64,000 nt of DNA from Nocardia iowensis (GTDB taxonomy: Bacteria; Actinomycetota; Actinomycetes; Mycobacteriales; Mycobacteriaceae), in contig NZ_CP078145.1 in the NCBI RefSeq assembly GCF_019222765.1, positions 1,674,001 through 1,738,000 of the forward strand. Direction: 5' to 3'. The translations under genes were made by a program, and so were the position numbers. Positions within the stretch are counted from its first letter, which is position 1. Every line of letters begins with the position of its first letter. Positions 8,822-17,391 of the stretch are shown piece by piece. The notes beneath the pieces are model-generated. The model was not told the DNA's origin. It saw only the letters and a program-made list of their open reading frames with translations, and made no database searches.

Positions 8822-9475
8822 ATGTCTGCTCCAGTGCTTCTCGTGCTCGGCGCCGGTCCCGGTGTCGGTTTGGCCGTTGCCCGACTCTTCGCCCGGGACG
8901 GGTACGCGGTATCCCTGGCTTGCCGGTTGCCGGAGGAGGCCGCGCCGCTGGCCGAACAGTTACGTGGTGAGGGGTTCGACGCGGAAGGTGTCGGAGTGGA
9001 TCTGTCCGACCCGGCCGAGGTGACTCGGGTGGTCCGGGAGGTGGGGGAGCGGCACGGCCGGATCGATGTGCTGCATTTCAACCCGAGCATCTTCCGGCAG
9101 TCCGACCCGTTGCAGCTGTCGGTGTCCGAGTTGATCGAGGACTTCACCATCGGCGCCGCCGCGCTGCTGCCCGCCGTGCAGGCGGCGCTGCCGTTCTTCA
9201 CCGAGGGCGCACGGGTGCTGGTCACCGGAAGTGCCGCGGCGGACAAGCCATGGAATCAGGCGGCCTCGCTCGGCGTGCAGAAGGCGGCCGTGCGCAATCT
9301 GGTCACCAGTCTCGATACCACGTTGGCACCCAAAAGTATTCGGGCCGTGGCCGTGCAGATCAACGGGGTGCTCGGCGAGGGTGCGTTCACCAGGGAACGG
9401 GTTGCCGAGGCACTGCACGCCGCCGCCATCCGGCCGCTCGACGACTGGACACCGCACGTGTCTTACAACGGATAA
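8822..9475 (+). CDS. SDR-family oxidoreductase lacking the catalytic Tyr
   Basis: A 217-residue Rossmann protein. The nucleotide loop LVLGAGPGVGLAVARLFARDG is of the SDR type and the Ser of VLVTGSAAA is present. The usual YxxxK appears as LGVQK: the Lys is there but Tyr is Leu. The protein is also shorter than most SDRs at its C-terminus. It may be a non-catalytic or atypical member, or use another acid. It stands alone, convergent with the P450 gene that follows. Confidence 0.8.
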   Translation: MSAPVLLVLGAGPGVGLAVARLFARDGYAVSLACRLPEEAAPLAEQLRGEGFDAEGVGVDLSDPAEVTRVVREVGERHGRIDVLHFNPSIFRQSDPLQLSVSELIEDFTIGAAALLPAVQAALPFFTEGARVLVTGSAAADKPWNQAASLGVQKAAVRNLVTSLDTTLAPKSIRAVAVQINGVLGEGAFTRERVAEALHAAAIRPLDDWTPHVSYNG

Positions 9476-9493
9476 CTGCCTACCACGGCCGAC

Positions 9494-10744
9494 TTATCGA
9501 GGCAGGATCGCCGAGAACTCCAGCGGCATATGCGCCGGGCCGCGCAGGTTCACGTGTTCGCGATAGACCGGCGGATCCGTGATCAGCCGCGGCGCTTCGA
9601 CGCGGTGGGCGAACCGGGTGAGCGCCACCCGTGCCTCCAGCCGGGCGAGCGGAGCGCCGAGACAGAAGTGCGCGCCGAGTCCGAAGGCCAGGTGGCGGTT
9701 GTCGCGGGACGGGTCGAAGCGGTCGGGGTCGGTGAACACGGCGGGGTCGCGCTGCGCGGCGGCGATCAGCATCACCACCAGGTCACCGCGTCGGATGTCG
9801 ATGTCGCCCACCGTCAGGTCGTCGGCGGCGATGCGCGGGATCAGCTGAACCGGCGGATCGAAGCGCAGCGTTTCCTCGACAATCGCCTGTGCCCGTTCGG
9901 GATTCGCCCGCAGGGCGGCAAGTTCGTCGGGACGGCGCAGCAGCGCCAGGGTCGCGTTCGCGATGAGATTGACCGTTGTCTCGTGCCCGGCGACGAGCAG
10001 TAGCGCGCAGGTGGAGATCAGCTCCTCGTGGGTGAGCATGTCCCCGGCGTCTTCCGCCGCGATCAGCTCCGACAGCAGGTCCGGTCCCGGTGTGGCGCGG
10101 CGGTGTTCGGTCAGCCGCTCGAAATAGGTGCTGAGTTCGGTTCCGGCGCGCTGCACTTGGGCCGGGTCGGCGCGGAACTCCGTCGCCTGCCGCGACGTCG
10201 GATCCAGCGTGCGGGCCAGCAGCGACGACCAATGGCTCAGCTGCGCTTCGTCTGCCAGCGGCACGCCGAGCAGTTCGCAGATGACGGTCACCGGCAGCGG
10301 ATAGGCGAATTCGGTGACAGCGTCGAATGTCCCTGCGGCCGAGCGCTTGTCGAGGATGTCATCGACTATCTCGGTGATCCTCGGCTCCAGCCGCTGCACC
10401 ACGCGCGGGGTGAAGGCCTTCGACACCAGCCGCCGCAGCCGGGTGTGGTCCGGCGGGTCCAGGAATAGGAACGACGGCTTGGCCTGCGCCGCTGTGGTTT
10501 TCGCCGCGTCATAGATCGGCATCGAGCCGAGCTGTAGTTTCGCCAGCGACCGGTCCACGCTCACCCGAGGGTCGCGCAGCACGGCCGTGCAGTCGGCGTG
10601 GCTGGTCACGACGACGACCGGCGCGGTGCCGATCCGAAATGGTCCGGCCTCCCGCAGCCGGGCGAAGAGCGGGTAGGGATTCGGCCGGACCGCGGGGTCG
10701 AGCAAGCGTACGTAGTCGGCGGTCGACTCTTCTGCTGTCGTCAT
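9494..10744 (-). CDS. Cytochrome P450 (soluble actinobacterial type)
   Basis: A 416-residue P450 of the usual actinobacterial class I form. The I-helix is AGHETTVNL, the K-helix ETLRFDPP, and the heme loop FGLGAHFCLGAPLAR carries the axial Cys. The open frame runs upstream of 10744 into the intergenic region, but MTTAEESTADYVRLLDP is the family-like N-terminus, preceded by gaaagcggg-type spacing. It is divergent from an HxlR regulator, separated by 148 bp with a small dyad, which suggests regulation by that protein. Substrate unknown; no ferredoxin gene is adjacent. Confidence 0.93.
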   Translation of the reverse strand: MTTAEESTADYVRLLDPAVRPNPYPLFARLREAGPFRIGTAPVVVVTSHADCTAVLRDPRVSVDRSLAKLQLGSMPIYDAAKTTAAQAKPSFLFLDPPDHTRLRRLVSKAFTPRVVQRLEPRITEIVDDILDKRSAAGTFDAVTEFAYPLPVTVICELLGVPLADEAQLSHWSSLLARTLDPTSRQATEFRADPAQVQRAGTELSTYFERLTEHRRATPGPDLLSELIAAEDAGDMLTHEELISTCALLLVAGHETTVNLIANATLALLRRPDELAALRANPERAQAIVEETLRFDPPVQLIPRIAADDLTVGDIDIRRGDLVVMLIAAAQRDPAVFTDPDRFDPSRDNRHLAFGLGAHFCLGAPLARLEARVALTRFAHRVEAPRLITDPPVYREHVNLRGPAHMPLEFSAILPR

Positions 10745-10781
10745 GGGACTCCCACCTGAAGAAAGCGGCAACCGGACAGGT

Positions 10782-10798
10782 AGTATTATTACGATACT
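10782..10798. promoter_or_regulatory. Dyad between P450 and HxlR genes
   Basis: AGTAT-N7-ATACT lies in the AT-richer centre of the divergent promoter region, 38 bp before the P450 start. HxlR regulators bind short dyads in such positions, so it is a candidate operator; the half-sites are only 5 bp. Confidence 0.4.
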
Positions 10799-10892
10799 GA
10801 CGGTAGGGATGCAATACCAAGCTGAGGGTGTACCGCAGCCGTCCGCGGCTACGGTCTCCGTCCGGCCGCACCCGTTCTGCGAGGATGTTTCC

Positions 10893-11363
10893 ATGACCAT
10901 CCGACGCCCGGCCGATGATTCGGTGTCCCGTGTCGTCGAGCTGCTCGGTGACCGGTGGACGATCCTGGTCATCGCCGAGGCGTTCTTCGGCGTGCGCCGG
11001 TTCAGCGATTTCGCCCGCAATATCGGCATCACCAACCGCAATCTGCTCACCAGCCGGCTGCGCATGCTGATCGACGCGGGCATCTTCACCCGCACCGACG
11101 AGGGCGGCGGGCGGGTCGACTACCACCTCACCGCCGCGGGCCGCGAGCTCTACCCGATCATCATGGCCATGACCGCCTGGGGCGATCGCCATCTGGCCGA
11201 GCCGGACGGCCCGCCGCTCATCCTCGAGCACCGCACCTGCGGGCACGCCATCACACCGCTCATGGTGTGTGACCACTGCCACGCCGAACTCGACCCCCGC
11301 GACGTCGACCCGCGACCCGGTCCCGGCTTCCACCCGGCCGCCACCACCGACGTGGCGATCTGA
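10893..11363 (+). CDS. HxlR-family transcriptional regulator
   Basis: A 156-residue winged-helix regulator. The HxlR core is clear: VVELLGDRWTILVIAEAFFG, RFSDFARNIGITNRNLLTSRL and a wing ending in YHLTAAGREL. After it come HRTCGHAITPLMVCDHCHAEL, where CGH and CDHCH look like a small zinc site found in a subset of the family. The ATG at 10893 is preferred because it has gaggatg in front and leaves a normal family N-terminus. It is divergent from the P450 gene and probably regulates it. Confidence 0.9.
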   Translation: MTIRRPADDSVSRVVELLGDRWTILVIAEAFFGVRRFSDFARNIGITNRNLLTSRLRMLIDAGIFTRTDEGGGRVDYHLTAAGRELYPIIMAMTAWGDRHLAEPDGPPLILEHRTCGHAITPLMVCDHCHAELDPRDVDPRPGPGFHPAATTDVAI

Positions 11364-11366
11364 CGA

Positions 11367-12758
11367 TCAGGAGAGCGCGAGCGCGGCAGCGTTGATCGCT
11401 TTGGCCGCTCGATTCACGTCGGCGTCGGTGGTGCGCCAGTTGCTGAACGCGGCGCGCAGCGCCGGTACGCCGTCGTAAACCGTTGGTGTCACGAAGGTCT
11501 CGCCACTGTCGGCGACCGCGGCGGCCAGCGCGTCGACCCGCTCGGGGGTGGCCCGGTCGGCGAGGGTGAAGCAGACAACGTTGAGGCGGACCGGCGCGAC
11601 CAGCCGGAGCAGGCCGGTCTCGGTGAGTTGCCCGGCCAGGCGGTTCGCGCCGGATATGTTGCGCTGCACTATGTCCCGGTGCCCGTCCCGGCCGTAGGCG
11701 GTCAGCGAGAACCACGCGGTGAGGGCACGTAGCCGCCGTGAGTTCTCCGGGACCAGGTGCCCGAAATCCGGTGTGCCGGTGGGGGCCGTCAGATACGCGG
11801 CGGCATTGAGGAAGACGCGTACCTGCAGGTCCTGGCGCCGACTGAACTGGACCGCCGCGTCGTAGGGCACGTTGAGCCACTTGTGCAGATCGACGCAGAC
11901 CGAATCCGCCTCGCCGAGACCAGCTACGAGGGCGGCGTACTCCGGCGCCAGCGCCGCGAACGCGCCGAACGCACCGTCGACGTGCAGCCAGAACGGATAG
12001 CGTTGGCGCAGTGCGGCAATCGCGCGCAGATCATCGAAGTCGACGGTGTTCACCGTCCCCGCGTTGGCGACCACGATGGCGGGCCTGCCATCGAGCGCAT
12101 CGAGGGCTTCGGCGAGCCGATCCACGTCGACGGCTTCCCGGCCGGGCAGCGTCGGCACCAATCGCACACTGTCCCGGCCGATTCCGAGCATGGACAATGA
12201 CTTCGAGATGCTCGAGTGCGGCGTCCCCGACAACACGGGCACCGGTCCGAGCGCACCGACACCGGCATCTGCCACCGAGATGCCGAGCTGTTCCCCCAAC
12301 CACTCCCGCGCGATCGCCAGACCGACGAAGTTGGACATGGTCGCGCCGCTGACGAACGCGCCGGTGTGCTGGTCCAAGCCGAACAGCCGTCCGACCCATC
12401 CCACGGTCTGGTGTTCCAGTTCGGTCGCCGACGAATCCTCGCCCGACATCGCGTTCTGGTCGAGCGCCGCGGTCAGCCAATCGCCCGCGACGGAGGCCGG
12501 GGTGGCTCCACCGGTGACGAAGCCGAAGTAGCGCGGGCCCGCACTGCCCGAGAATGCGGGCTCCCACCGCTCGCGGAATAGTGCGAGGGCCCGGCGCAGC
12601 CCGATGCCGTGTTCCGGAAGTTCCTCGGGCCCTACCTCTTTCGGTGTCCGGGCGACCGGCCGTGTCTCGATGCCGGTCAACACCTCCGTCGCCGACTCGC
12701 GCACGGCATCCAGCAGTGCGGGCAGCTCGGCGAGATCGCTGGCTAGATTTTCGTCCAC
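11367..12758 (-). CDS. PLP-dependent group II amino-acid decarboxylase-like protein
   Basis: A 463-residue fold-type I PLP enzyme of the aromatic-amino-acid/glutamate decarboxylase group. Signature elements are GATMSNFVGLAIAREW (phosphate loop), His181 stacking on PLP (SGTPHSSISKS), Asp261 (WLHVDGAFG) and Lys293 (DLHKWLNVPYD). Family members decarboxylate aromatic amino acids, glutamate or diaminobutyrate, but some actinobacterial homologues are simply annotated as aminotransferase-like, so the substrate is open. The start is a GTG at 12758. It converges with the HxlR gene, leaving 3 bp between stops. Confidence 0.87.
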   Translation of the reverse strand: MDENLASDLAELPALLDAVRESATEVLTGIETRPVARTPKEVGPEELPEHGIGLRRALALFRERWEPAFSGSAGPRYFGFVTGGATPASVAGDWLTAALDQNAMSGEDSSATELEHQTVGWVGRLFGLDQHTGAFVSGATMSNFVGLAIAREWLGEQLGISVADAGVGALGPVPVLSGTPHSSISKSLSMLGIGRDSVRLVPTLPGREAVDVDRLAEALDALDGRPAIVVANAGTVNTVDFDDLRAIAALRQRYPFWLHVDGAFGAFAALAPEYAALVAGLGEADSVCVDLHKWLNVPYDAAVQFSRRQDLQVRVFLNAAAYLTAPTGTPDFGHLVPENSRRLRALTAWFSLTAYGRDGHRDIVQRNISGANRLAGQLTETGLLRLVAPVRLNVVCFTLADRATPERVDALAAAVADSGETFVTPTVYDGVPALRAAFSNWRTTDADVNRAAKAINAAALALS

Positions 12759-12851
12759 ACCCCAGACGCTACGAGCCGCCTGCCCGGCTTGTCGGGAGCC
12801 AGTCGGAAGGTGCTGGCCTTACCGCGACGCACCGTCCTTACCGCAATGCCC

Positions 12852-14066
12852 TTACCGCAGCGCGCTGCCCTGCACCCACTGATCCCACGGCACGCCCCAG
12901 TCACCGTTCTGCCACACCTCCAGCGGCGCACCGCCGGTATTGCGGACCTCGACCACATCGCCGGGGACCGAGAAGTCGTAGAACCATCGCGCGTTCTCCG
13001 GGCTGAGGTTCAGACAGCCGTGCGAGGTATTGGTGTTGCCCTGCGCCCACATGGTGGACGCCAGTTCGTGCAGGTAGATGCCGTCGGTACTGATCCGGGT
13101 CGCCCAGTTGATGGTTTCCTTGTAGCCCAGCCGGGAGTTGACCGGCAGCCCGAAGGTGGAGGAGTCCATGATCACCGGGTTGGCCTTGCTCATCACCGTG
13201 TAGACACCGGGCTGGGTCCAGAACGAGATCGTCTTGCCGCCGACGGTTTCGCTGCCGCCCATGCCCATCGAGGTGGGCATGGTGCGGACCAGCTTGCCGT
13301 TCTCGAAGACCTGCACCTGCTTGGTGTTGTCGTCGGCGATGGAGACGTGCGAGGCGCCGATGGTGAACGACGCCTTGCTGTCCTCTTGGCCGTAGAGGCC
13401 GTTGCCGAGATCGACGGCGTAGATATTGGCCGCGACCGTCACCTTCGTGCCCGGTGTGTAGTACTCGCGTGGCCGCCAGTGCACGTGCCGGTTGTCGAGC
13501 CAGTACCACGAACCTTCCACCGGCGGCGTGGTGGTCACCGCTAGTCGCTTCTCGGCGAATGCCCGGTCGGGGACGTCCTCGTCGAAGTGGGCGGCGACGA
13601 CGGCGCCGACGCCGAAGGTGCCGCCGTCGAGCAGCCCACCACCGGTGGTCTCGAAGTAGACCTTGGTCTGGTTGTTCGGCGTCAGTGTGGTGAACGACGA
13701 GGTCACCGGGCCACTGCGGCCGGTGATGGTGAGGCCCGCCGCGGTGATCGTGTAGGTGTGGCCGTAGCCGAGCGGTTCGGTGGGTTTCCACGCCGTCTTG
13801 TCCGGTGTGAAAATCCCCTCGATCTGCTTGCCCTGCTCGTTGCTCATGGTCACCGAGCTCAACATGCCGTCACCCGCGCTGACCTGCACCGGCGCGACCG
13901 GGTCGACGCCCTGCGCGCCCTGGGCCGGTGTGATGGAGATCGCGGCGGGTGGCGGGTCGGCCGAGGACGGCTGCTTCGACTCCGACGCTGAACAACCGGC
14001 AACCACCAGGGCGATGACCAGGATGACCATCCCGGCAACGCTGGATCGGAAGCGGCGACTCGACAT
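12852..14066 (-). CDS. L,D-transpeptidase lipoprotein (LdtMt2-like)
   Basis: A 404-residue secreted peptidoglycan cross-linker. A basic start and hydrophobic stretch end in the lipobox VVAGC (Cys at about 22), so it is a lipoprotein. Two Ig-like domains (SITPAQGAQGVDPVAPVQV..., then VYFETTGGG...) precede the YkuD domain, where the active site HGCLNLS contains the nucleophilic Cys and conserved His. Enzymes of this form make 3-3 cross-links in mycobacteria and Nocardia and are carbapenem targets. The start at 14066 has a strong AGGAGA site, better than the upstream in-frame ATG. Confidence 0.95.
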   Translation of the reverse strand: MSSRRFRSSVAGMVILVIALVVAGCSASESKQPSSADPPPAAISITPAQGAQGVDPVAPVQVSAGDGMLSSVTMSNEQGKQIEGIFTPDKTAWKPTEPLGYGHTYTITAAGLTITGRSGPVTSSFTTLTPNNQTKVYFETTGGGLLDGGTFGVGAVVAAHFDEDVPDRAFAEKRLAVTTTPPVEGSWYWLDNRHVHWRPREYYTPGTKVTVAANIYAVDLGNGLYGQEDSKASFTIGASHVSIADDNTKQVQVFENGKLVRTMPTSMGMGGSETVGGKTISFWTQPGVYTVMSKANPVIMDSSTFGLPVNSRLGYKETINWATRISTDGIYLHELASTMWAQGNTNTSHGCLNLSPENARWFYDFSVPGDVVEVRNTGGAPLEVWQNGDWGVPWDQWVQGSALR

Positions 14067-14198
14067 GATTTCTCCTGTGTTCGCCGTGCGCTTCCCGCTG
14101 CGCACCCTCGACTTTCTGTCCCGCTCAGCAAGTTTACCGGCCCGGCGACGCCGGTTTTTCCACGCCGGAGTGCGGTCGGTGCCCGGGCCGGGGTCCTG

Positions 14199-15068
14199 TC
14201 ATAGCGTCGGCCGGAAGAATTCGTGCAACGAGTCGGCCAGCGCTTCGGGAGCCTCCTCGGCCATGTGGTGACCGGAGTCGATGCCGTGGCCGCGCACGTC
14301 GTCGGCCCAGTCCCGCCAGATCCGCACCGGGTCGCCGTAGAGATCCTCGAGGTCGTCGCGCAGCGACCACAGGATCAGCGTGGGGCAGGTCAATCTGTTC
14401 CCGGCGGCACGGTCGGCCCGCTCGTGCTCGGCGTCGACCGTCACACCCGCGCGGTAGTCCTCGAGCATCGCGCGCACCACCTCGGGATTGCGCATGGCCG
14501 CCCGCCACTCGTCGTAGTTCTCCTGACCCATGGCGCGCGGGTCGCCCTGGTACCAACTGTCCGGGTCGGCGTTGATCACCCGCTCCGGAATGCCGGGCTG
14601 GGCGAAGAAGAACCAGTGCCACCATCGAGTGGCGAACTCGGCGGTGATGCGGGACAGATGCTCGCTGATGGGCAGACAATCCAGCAGTGCCACCCGCGAC
14701 ACCGCCGCAGGGTGGTCGAGGGCGAGGCGGAACGCGACGTAGCTGCCGCGGTCGTGCCCGGCCAGCGCGAACCGGCGATGGCCGAGCGAATCCAGCACTG
14801 CCACAATGTCGTTTGCCACAACTCGCTTCGAATACCCCGCGTGGTCGTCGGTCGGCGCCGGACCACGTGAGCGCCCGTATCCCCGCAGATCCGGGCAGAC
14901 CACGGTGTAACCGCGTTCGACGAGCCGCGGCGCCACCCGATGCCAGGTCGCCGAGGTTCGTGGATGTCCGTGCAGCAGCACCACTGCCGGGCCGGACCCG
15001 CCATATCTGACGTGAATCGTTGCGTCGTCAACCGGGATTCGCGTGCTTTCGAAGTTGTCGAACATCAC
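14199..15068 (-). CDS. Haloacetate-dehalogenase-like alpha/beta hydrolase
   Basis: A 289-residue alpha/beta hydrolase with an Asp nucleophile: LAGHDRGSYVAFRLALDHP gives Asp106. HWFFFAQPG, DYRAG and SGHHM (catalytic His) match the fluoroacetate dehalogenase group. From memory, the bacterial enzyme uses two Arg residues (GHDRGGR) to hold the carboxylate; here the second is Tyr110, so the substrate may differ, or the protein may be an epoxide-hydrolase-like relative. It overlaps the upstream GlxA-type regulator by 4 nt and is co-transcribed with it. Confidence 0.85.
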   Translation of the reverse strand: MMFDNFESTRIPVDDATIHVRYGGSGPAVVLLHGHPRTSATWHRVAPRLVERGYTVVCPDLRGYGRSRGPAPTDDHAGYSKRVVANDIVAVLDSLGHRRFALAGHDRGSYVAFRLALDHPAAVSRVALLDCLPISEHLSRITAEFATRWWHWFFFAQPGIPERVINADPDSWYQGDPRAMGQENYDEWRAAMRNPEVVRAMLEDYRAGVTVDAEHERADRAAGNRLTCPTLILWSLRDDLEDLYGDPVRIWRDWADDVRGHGIDSGHHMAEEAPEALADSLHEFFRPTL

Positions 15069-16027
15069 TCCAGCATCGTCGCCGGATCGCCGAACGTCTT
15101 GCGGTAGTTGCGCGGCGCGGTGCCGACCAGGTGGGCGAAGTGGTGCCGCAGGGAGGCCACCGAACCGAAACCGGATTGCTCGGCGACGCGGTCGATCGGC
15201 AGGTCGGTGGTCTCCAGCAGCTGTCGCGCGTGCCGGATGCGGGCGTTGAGCAGCCAGTTCAGCGGGGTCGTTCCGAGCTGGGTTTCGAAGCGGCGCTGCA
15301 GGGTTCGGACGCTGAGGCCGGAGTGCTGAGCCAGGTCGGCGAGCGTCAGCGGCCGGGTGAGGTGCTGTTCGATCCAGGTAAGTAGTGGCTGCAGTGCGGT
15401 GGCGTCTTGTGGTGGCGCGGGACGGACGATGAATTGTGCTTGGCCGCCATCACGTTGCAGCGGCACCACCAGGAAGCGCGCGGTGTCGGCGGCGACCGCC
15501 GAGCCGTAATCGCGGCGGACCAGGTGCAGACAGAGATCCAGGCCCGCGGCCATACCCGCCGAGGTGAGGATGTTGCCGTTGTCGATGAACAGCACCGCGG
15601 GATCGACCTCGACCCGCGGGTAGCGTCCGGCGAAGTCGTCGGCGAGCAGCCAATGCGTGGTGGCGCGCAGCCCGTCCAGCAGGCCCGCTGCCGCGAGCAC
15701 GTAGGCGCCGGTGCAGATGGAAGCCACCACGGCGCCGCGCGCCGCCGCGCGGCGAACCGTCTCGACCACGCGGATGTCCGGATCGAACACACTCGCCCCA
15801 CCCGGAACGATCACTACGTCCGCCTCGTCTGCGGCGTCGAGCGGCCAGATGGTCTGCAGGGTGAAGCAGTCTTGACCGGAGGCGAGCGCCATCGCCGGTT
15901 CGCCGCACATTCGCACGGCATAGCCCGGAGCGCCGTCGGGGAGCCGCGCGGCCGCGAAAACCTGCCCGCCTGTGACGAGGTCGAAGGCGTTGACACTGTC
16001 TATGACGAGGACCGCCACCACTCGCAT
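15065..16027 (-). CDS. GlxA-family regulator (DJ-1/PfpI domain plus AraC HTH)
   Basis: A 320-residue two-domain regulator. Residues 1-170 form a DJ-1/PfpI-type sensor domain (VVIVPGGASVF, VVASICTGAYVLAAAGLLDG with the elbow Cys). Residues 215-315 are an AraC/XylS double helix-turn-helix (TLADLAQHSGLSVRTLQRRF, and the second helix RVAEQSGFGSVASLRHHF). It is first in a two-gene unit with the dehalogenase-like hydrolase, which it probably controls, and is divergent from the SnoaL-like gene. Confidence 0.92.
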   Translation of the reverse strand: MRVVAVLVIDSVNAFDLVTGGQVFAAARLPDGAPGYAVRMCGEPAMALASGQDCFTLQTIWPLDAADEADVVIVPGGASVFDPDIRVVETVRRAAARGAVVASICTGAYVLAAAGLLDGLRATTHWLLADDFAGRYPRVEVDPAVLFIDNGNILTSAGMAAGLDLCLHLVRRDYGSAVAADTARFLVVPLQRDGGQAQFIVRPAPPQDATALQPLLTWIEQHLTRPLTLADLAQHSGLSVRTLQRRFETQLGTTPLNWLLNARIRHARQLLETTDLPIDRVAEQSGFGSVASLRHHFAHLVGTAPRNYRKTFGDPATMLE

Positions 16028-16123
16028 GTCGCGATCTTAACGGAAGCTGTCATTGACGCCACTTGTTTGCCCATGATTTGCTGACTCACTATTGAGCGAT
16101 CAACCGGCACGACAGGAAGGCTT

Positions 16124-16687
16124 GTGATGATCAGCATGACAACCGCTCCACTGGACCGGAGACGTGTCGGCACCCGGAGCAACGGATCCACCGGCTTGCC
16201 CGACGCGGCTGTCGAACGCGCCGCCATCGAACGCTTCTACGAACTGCTGTTCCTACAGGACCACGACCAGCTCCTCGACCTGGTCGCCGACGACGTCCGG
16301 TTCCTCGCCCCATGGCAGCTGCCCGGCCTGCCCGGCATCATTGATGGCCGGGAGGAACTGTACGAACACATGCTCTGGTGGAGTGCTGAACTGTGGCACG
16401 CTGGCCACCTCTCCCGCATCACGGTCCGCCCGTTCGCCGCCCCGCATGCCTGGTTCGCCAACGTCGAGGGCGAATTCACCGGACGGGAGAGTGAACGCCT
16501 CTACCGCGCCGCCTATCTCGCTGAAGTCCGCTTCCGCGACGGCCGAATCGCCGAGGTGCAGCAGTACCACAACACGCTCAACCAAATCATCGCGCTGGGC
16601 GCCGACGTGCCGGGAATCAATGTCCCCGGATACGGGGTCGACTCGTACCGCGACGACGCGAGCGCAGCGGGTGAAGCCGTCGCGTGA
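16124..16687 (+). CDS. SnoaL-like (NTF2-fold) protein
   Basis: A 187-residue protein with an NTF2/SnoaL-like alpha+beta cone: VERAAIERFYELLFLQDHDQ, then LVADDVRFLAPWQLPG, and the usual VRFRDGRIAEVQQYHN strand pair. Family members are ketosteroid-isomerase-like enzymes, cyclases or dehydratases, and many have no known role. The GTG at 16124, followed directly by ATG at 16127, is preceded by AGGAAGG. It is divergent from the GlxA-type regulator 96 bp away and may be one of its targets. Confidence 0.8.
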   Translation: MMISMTTAPLDRRRVGTRSNGSTGLPDAAVERAAIERFYELLFLQDHDQLLDLVADDVRFLAPWQLPGLPGIIDGREELYEHMLWWSAELWHAGHLSRITVRPFAAPHAWFANVEGEFTGRESERLYRAAYLAEVRFRDGRIAEVQQYHNTLNQIIALGADVPGINVPGYGVDSYRDDASAAGEAVA

Positions 16688-16691
16688 CGGG

Positions 16692-17291
16692 TCACTGGCC
16701 CGCTGAAGGTGAATCCTCCTGGGCGACGCCCGTGAGCTGGGCGACCAGGAGTAGGTCGAGTTGATCTCGGCAATCGTGCAACGGATGCACCGAGCGGGTG
16801 GCGCGGGCATGCAGCACTGCTCCCTCGATCGCCGTGACAACGAATCCGGCCAGCGAGCGCGCGGCGGCGGTGGCGATGCCCGAGTGCTCCAGTACTGCCG
16901 TGTACGTCGCGGTCCAGCTCTCGAACGCCGCCAGGGCGGCGGTACGGATCGGCTCGGTCGTACCGTCGACGGTGGCGGCGGCGATCGGGCAGCCCAGCCG
17001 GAAATCGTGCTCGGACAACGTCTTTTCCCACCGGCTCAGCGCCGCTGACACCGCTTCCCGTGGTCCGCCGCGCTCGGCGGCCGCGGCGATCTCCGCCAAG
17101 ATGCGATCGCCCGCGACCTGTGTCGCCGCCGCGATGAGCTCGTCTTTGCCGCCGGGAAAGTGCTGGTAGATGGACTGCCGAGCGGTGGAGCTCCGGTCGA
17201 GAAGATCGCTGATTCCGGTTCCCTGGACGCCGCGCTCCTGGACGAGTCGGATCGCGGCATCGATCAGTCGTTCGCGTGGTCCCGGCTTCAT
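16692..17291 (-). CDS. TetR/AcrR family transcriptional regulator
   Basis: A 199-residue TetR repressor; helix-turn-helix about residues 8-52 (TGISDLLDRSSTARQSIYQHFPGGKDEL), of the LmrA/YxaF-like C-terminal group. The start is the ATG at 17291 with AAGGAG 8 bp upstream. A longer in-frame reading arises only because the ribosome-site region is duplicated exactly (17290-17325). The gene is divergent from the crotonase gene, and two TetR-type operators lie between them, so it very likely represses both itself and the crotonase. Its 3' end converges with the SnoaL-like gene, 4 bp apart. Confidence 0.92.
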   Translation of the reverse strand: MKPGPRERLIDAAIRLVQERGVQGTGISDLLDRSSTARQSIYQHFPGGKDELIAAATQVAGDRILAEIAAAAERGGPREAVSAALSRWEKTLSEHDFRLGCPIAAATVDGTTEPIRTAALAAFESWTATYTAVLEHSGIATAAARSLAGFVVTAIEGAVLHARATRSVHPLHDCRDQLDLLLVAQLTGVAQEDSPSAGQ

Positions 17292-17325
17292 CACAAGCTC
17301 CTTGAATATCACAAGCTCCTTGAAT
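17290..17325 (-). repeat. Exact 18-bp tandem duplication carrying the tetR ribosome-binding site
   Basis: atcacaagctccttgaat occurs twice without a gap (17290-17307, 17308-17325). Read on the minus strand each copy has AAGGAG followed by a GTG or ATG, so the tetR gene has two consecutive initiation regions in the same frame, 6 codons apart. Confidence 0.85.
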
Positions 17326-17373
17326 AGAACGATCAGTCTATGATACACAGGAGACATAGACCGATCGTTCTAT
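17324..17373. promoter_or_regulatory. Paired TetR operators between tetR and crotonase genes
   Basis: Two 19-bp arms (17324-17342 and 17355-17373) are inverted copies of each other with one mismatch, 12 bp apart. Each arm is itself a dyad of the form TAGA-N2-GATC-N2-TCTA, a classic TetR operator shape. The arrangement suggests one repressor dimer near each divergent start. Confidence 0.82.
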
Positions 17374-17391
17374 CGAAACGGAGGTTCGACC

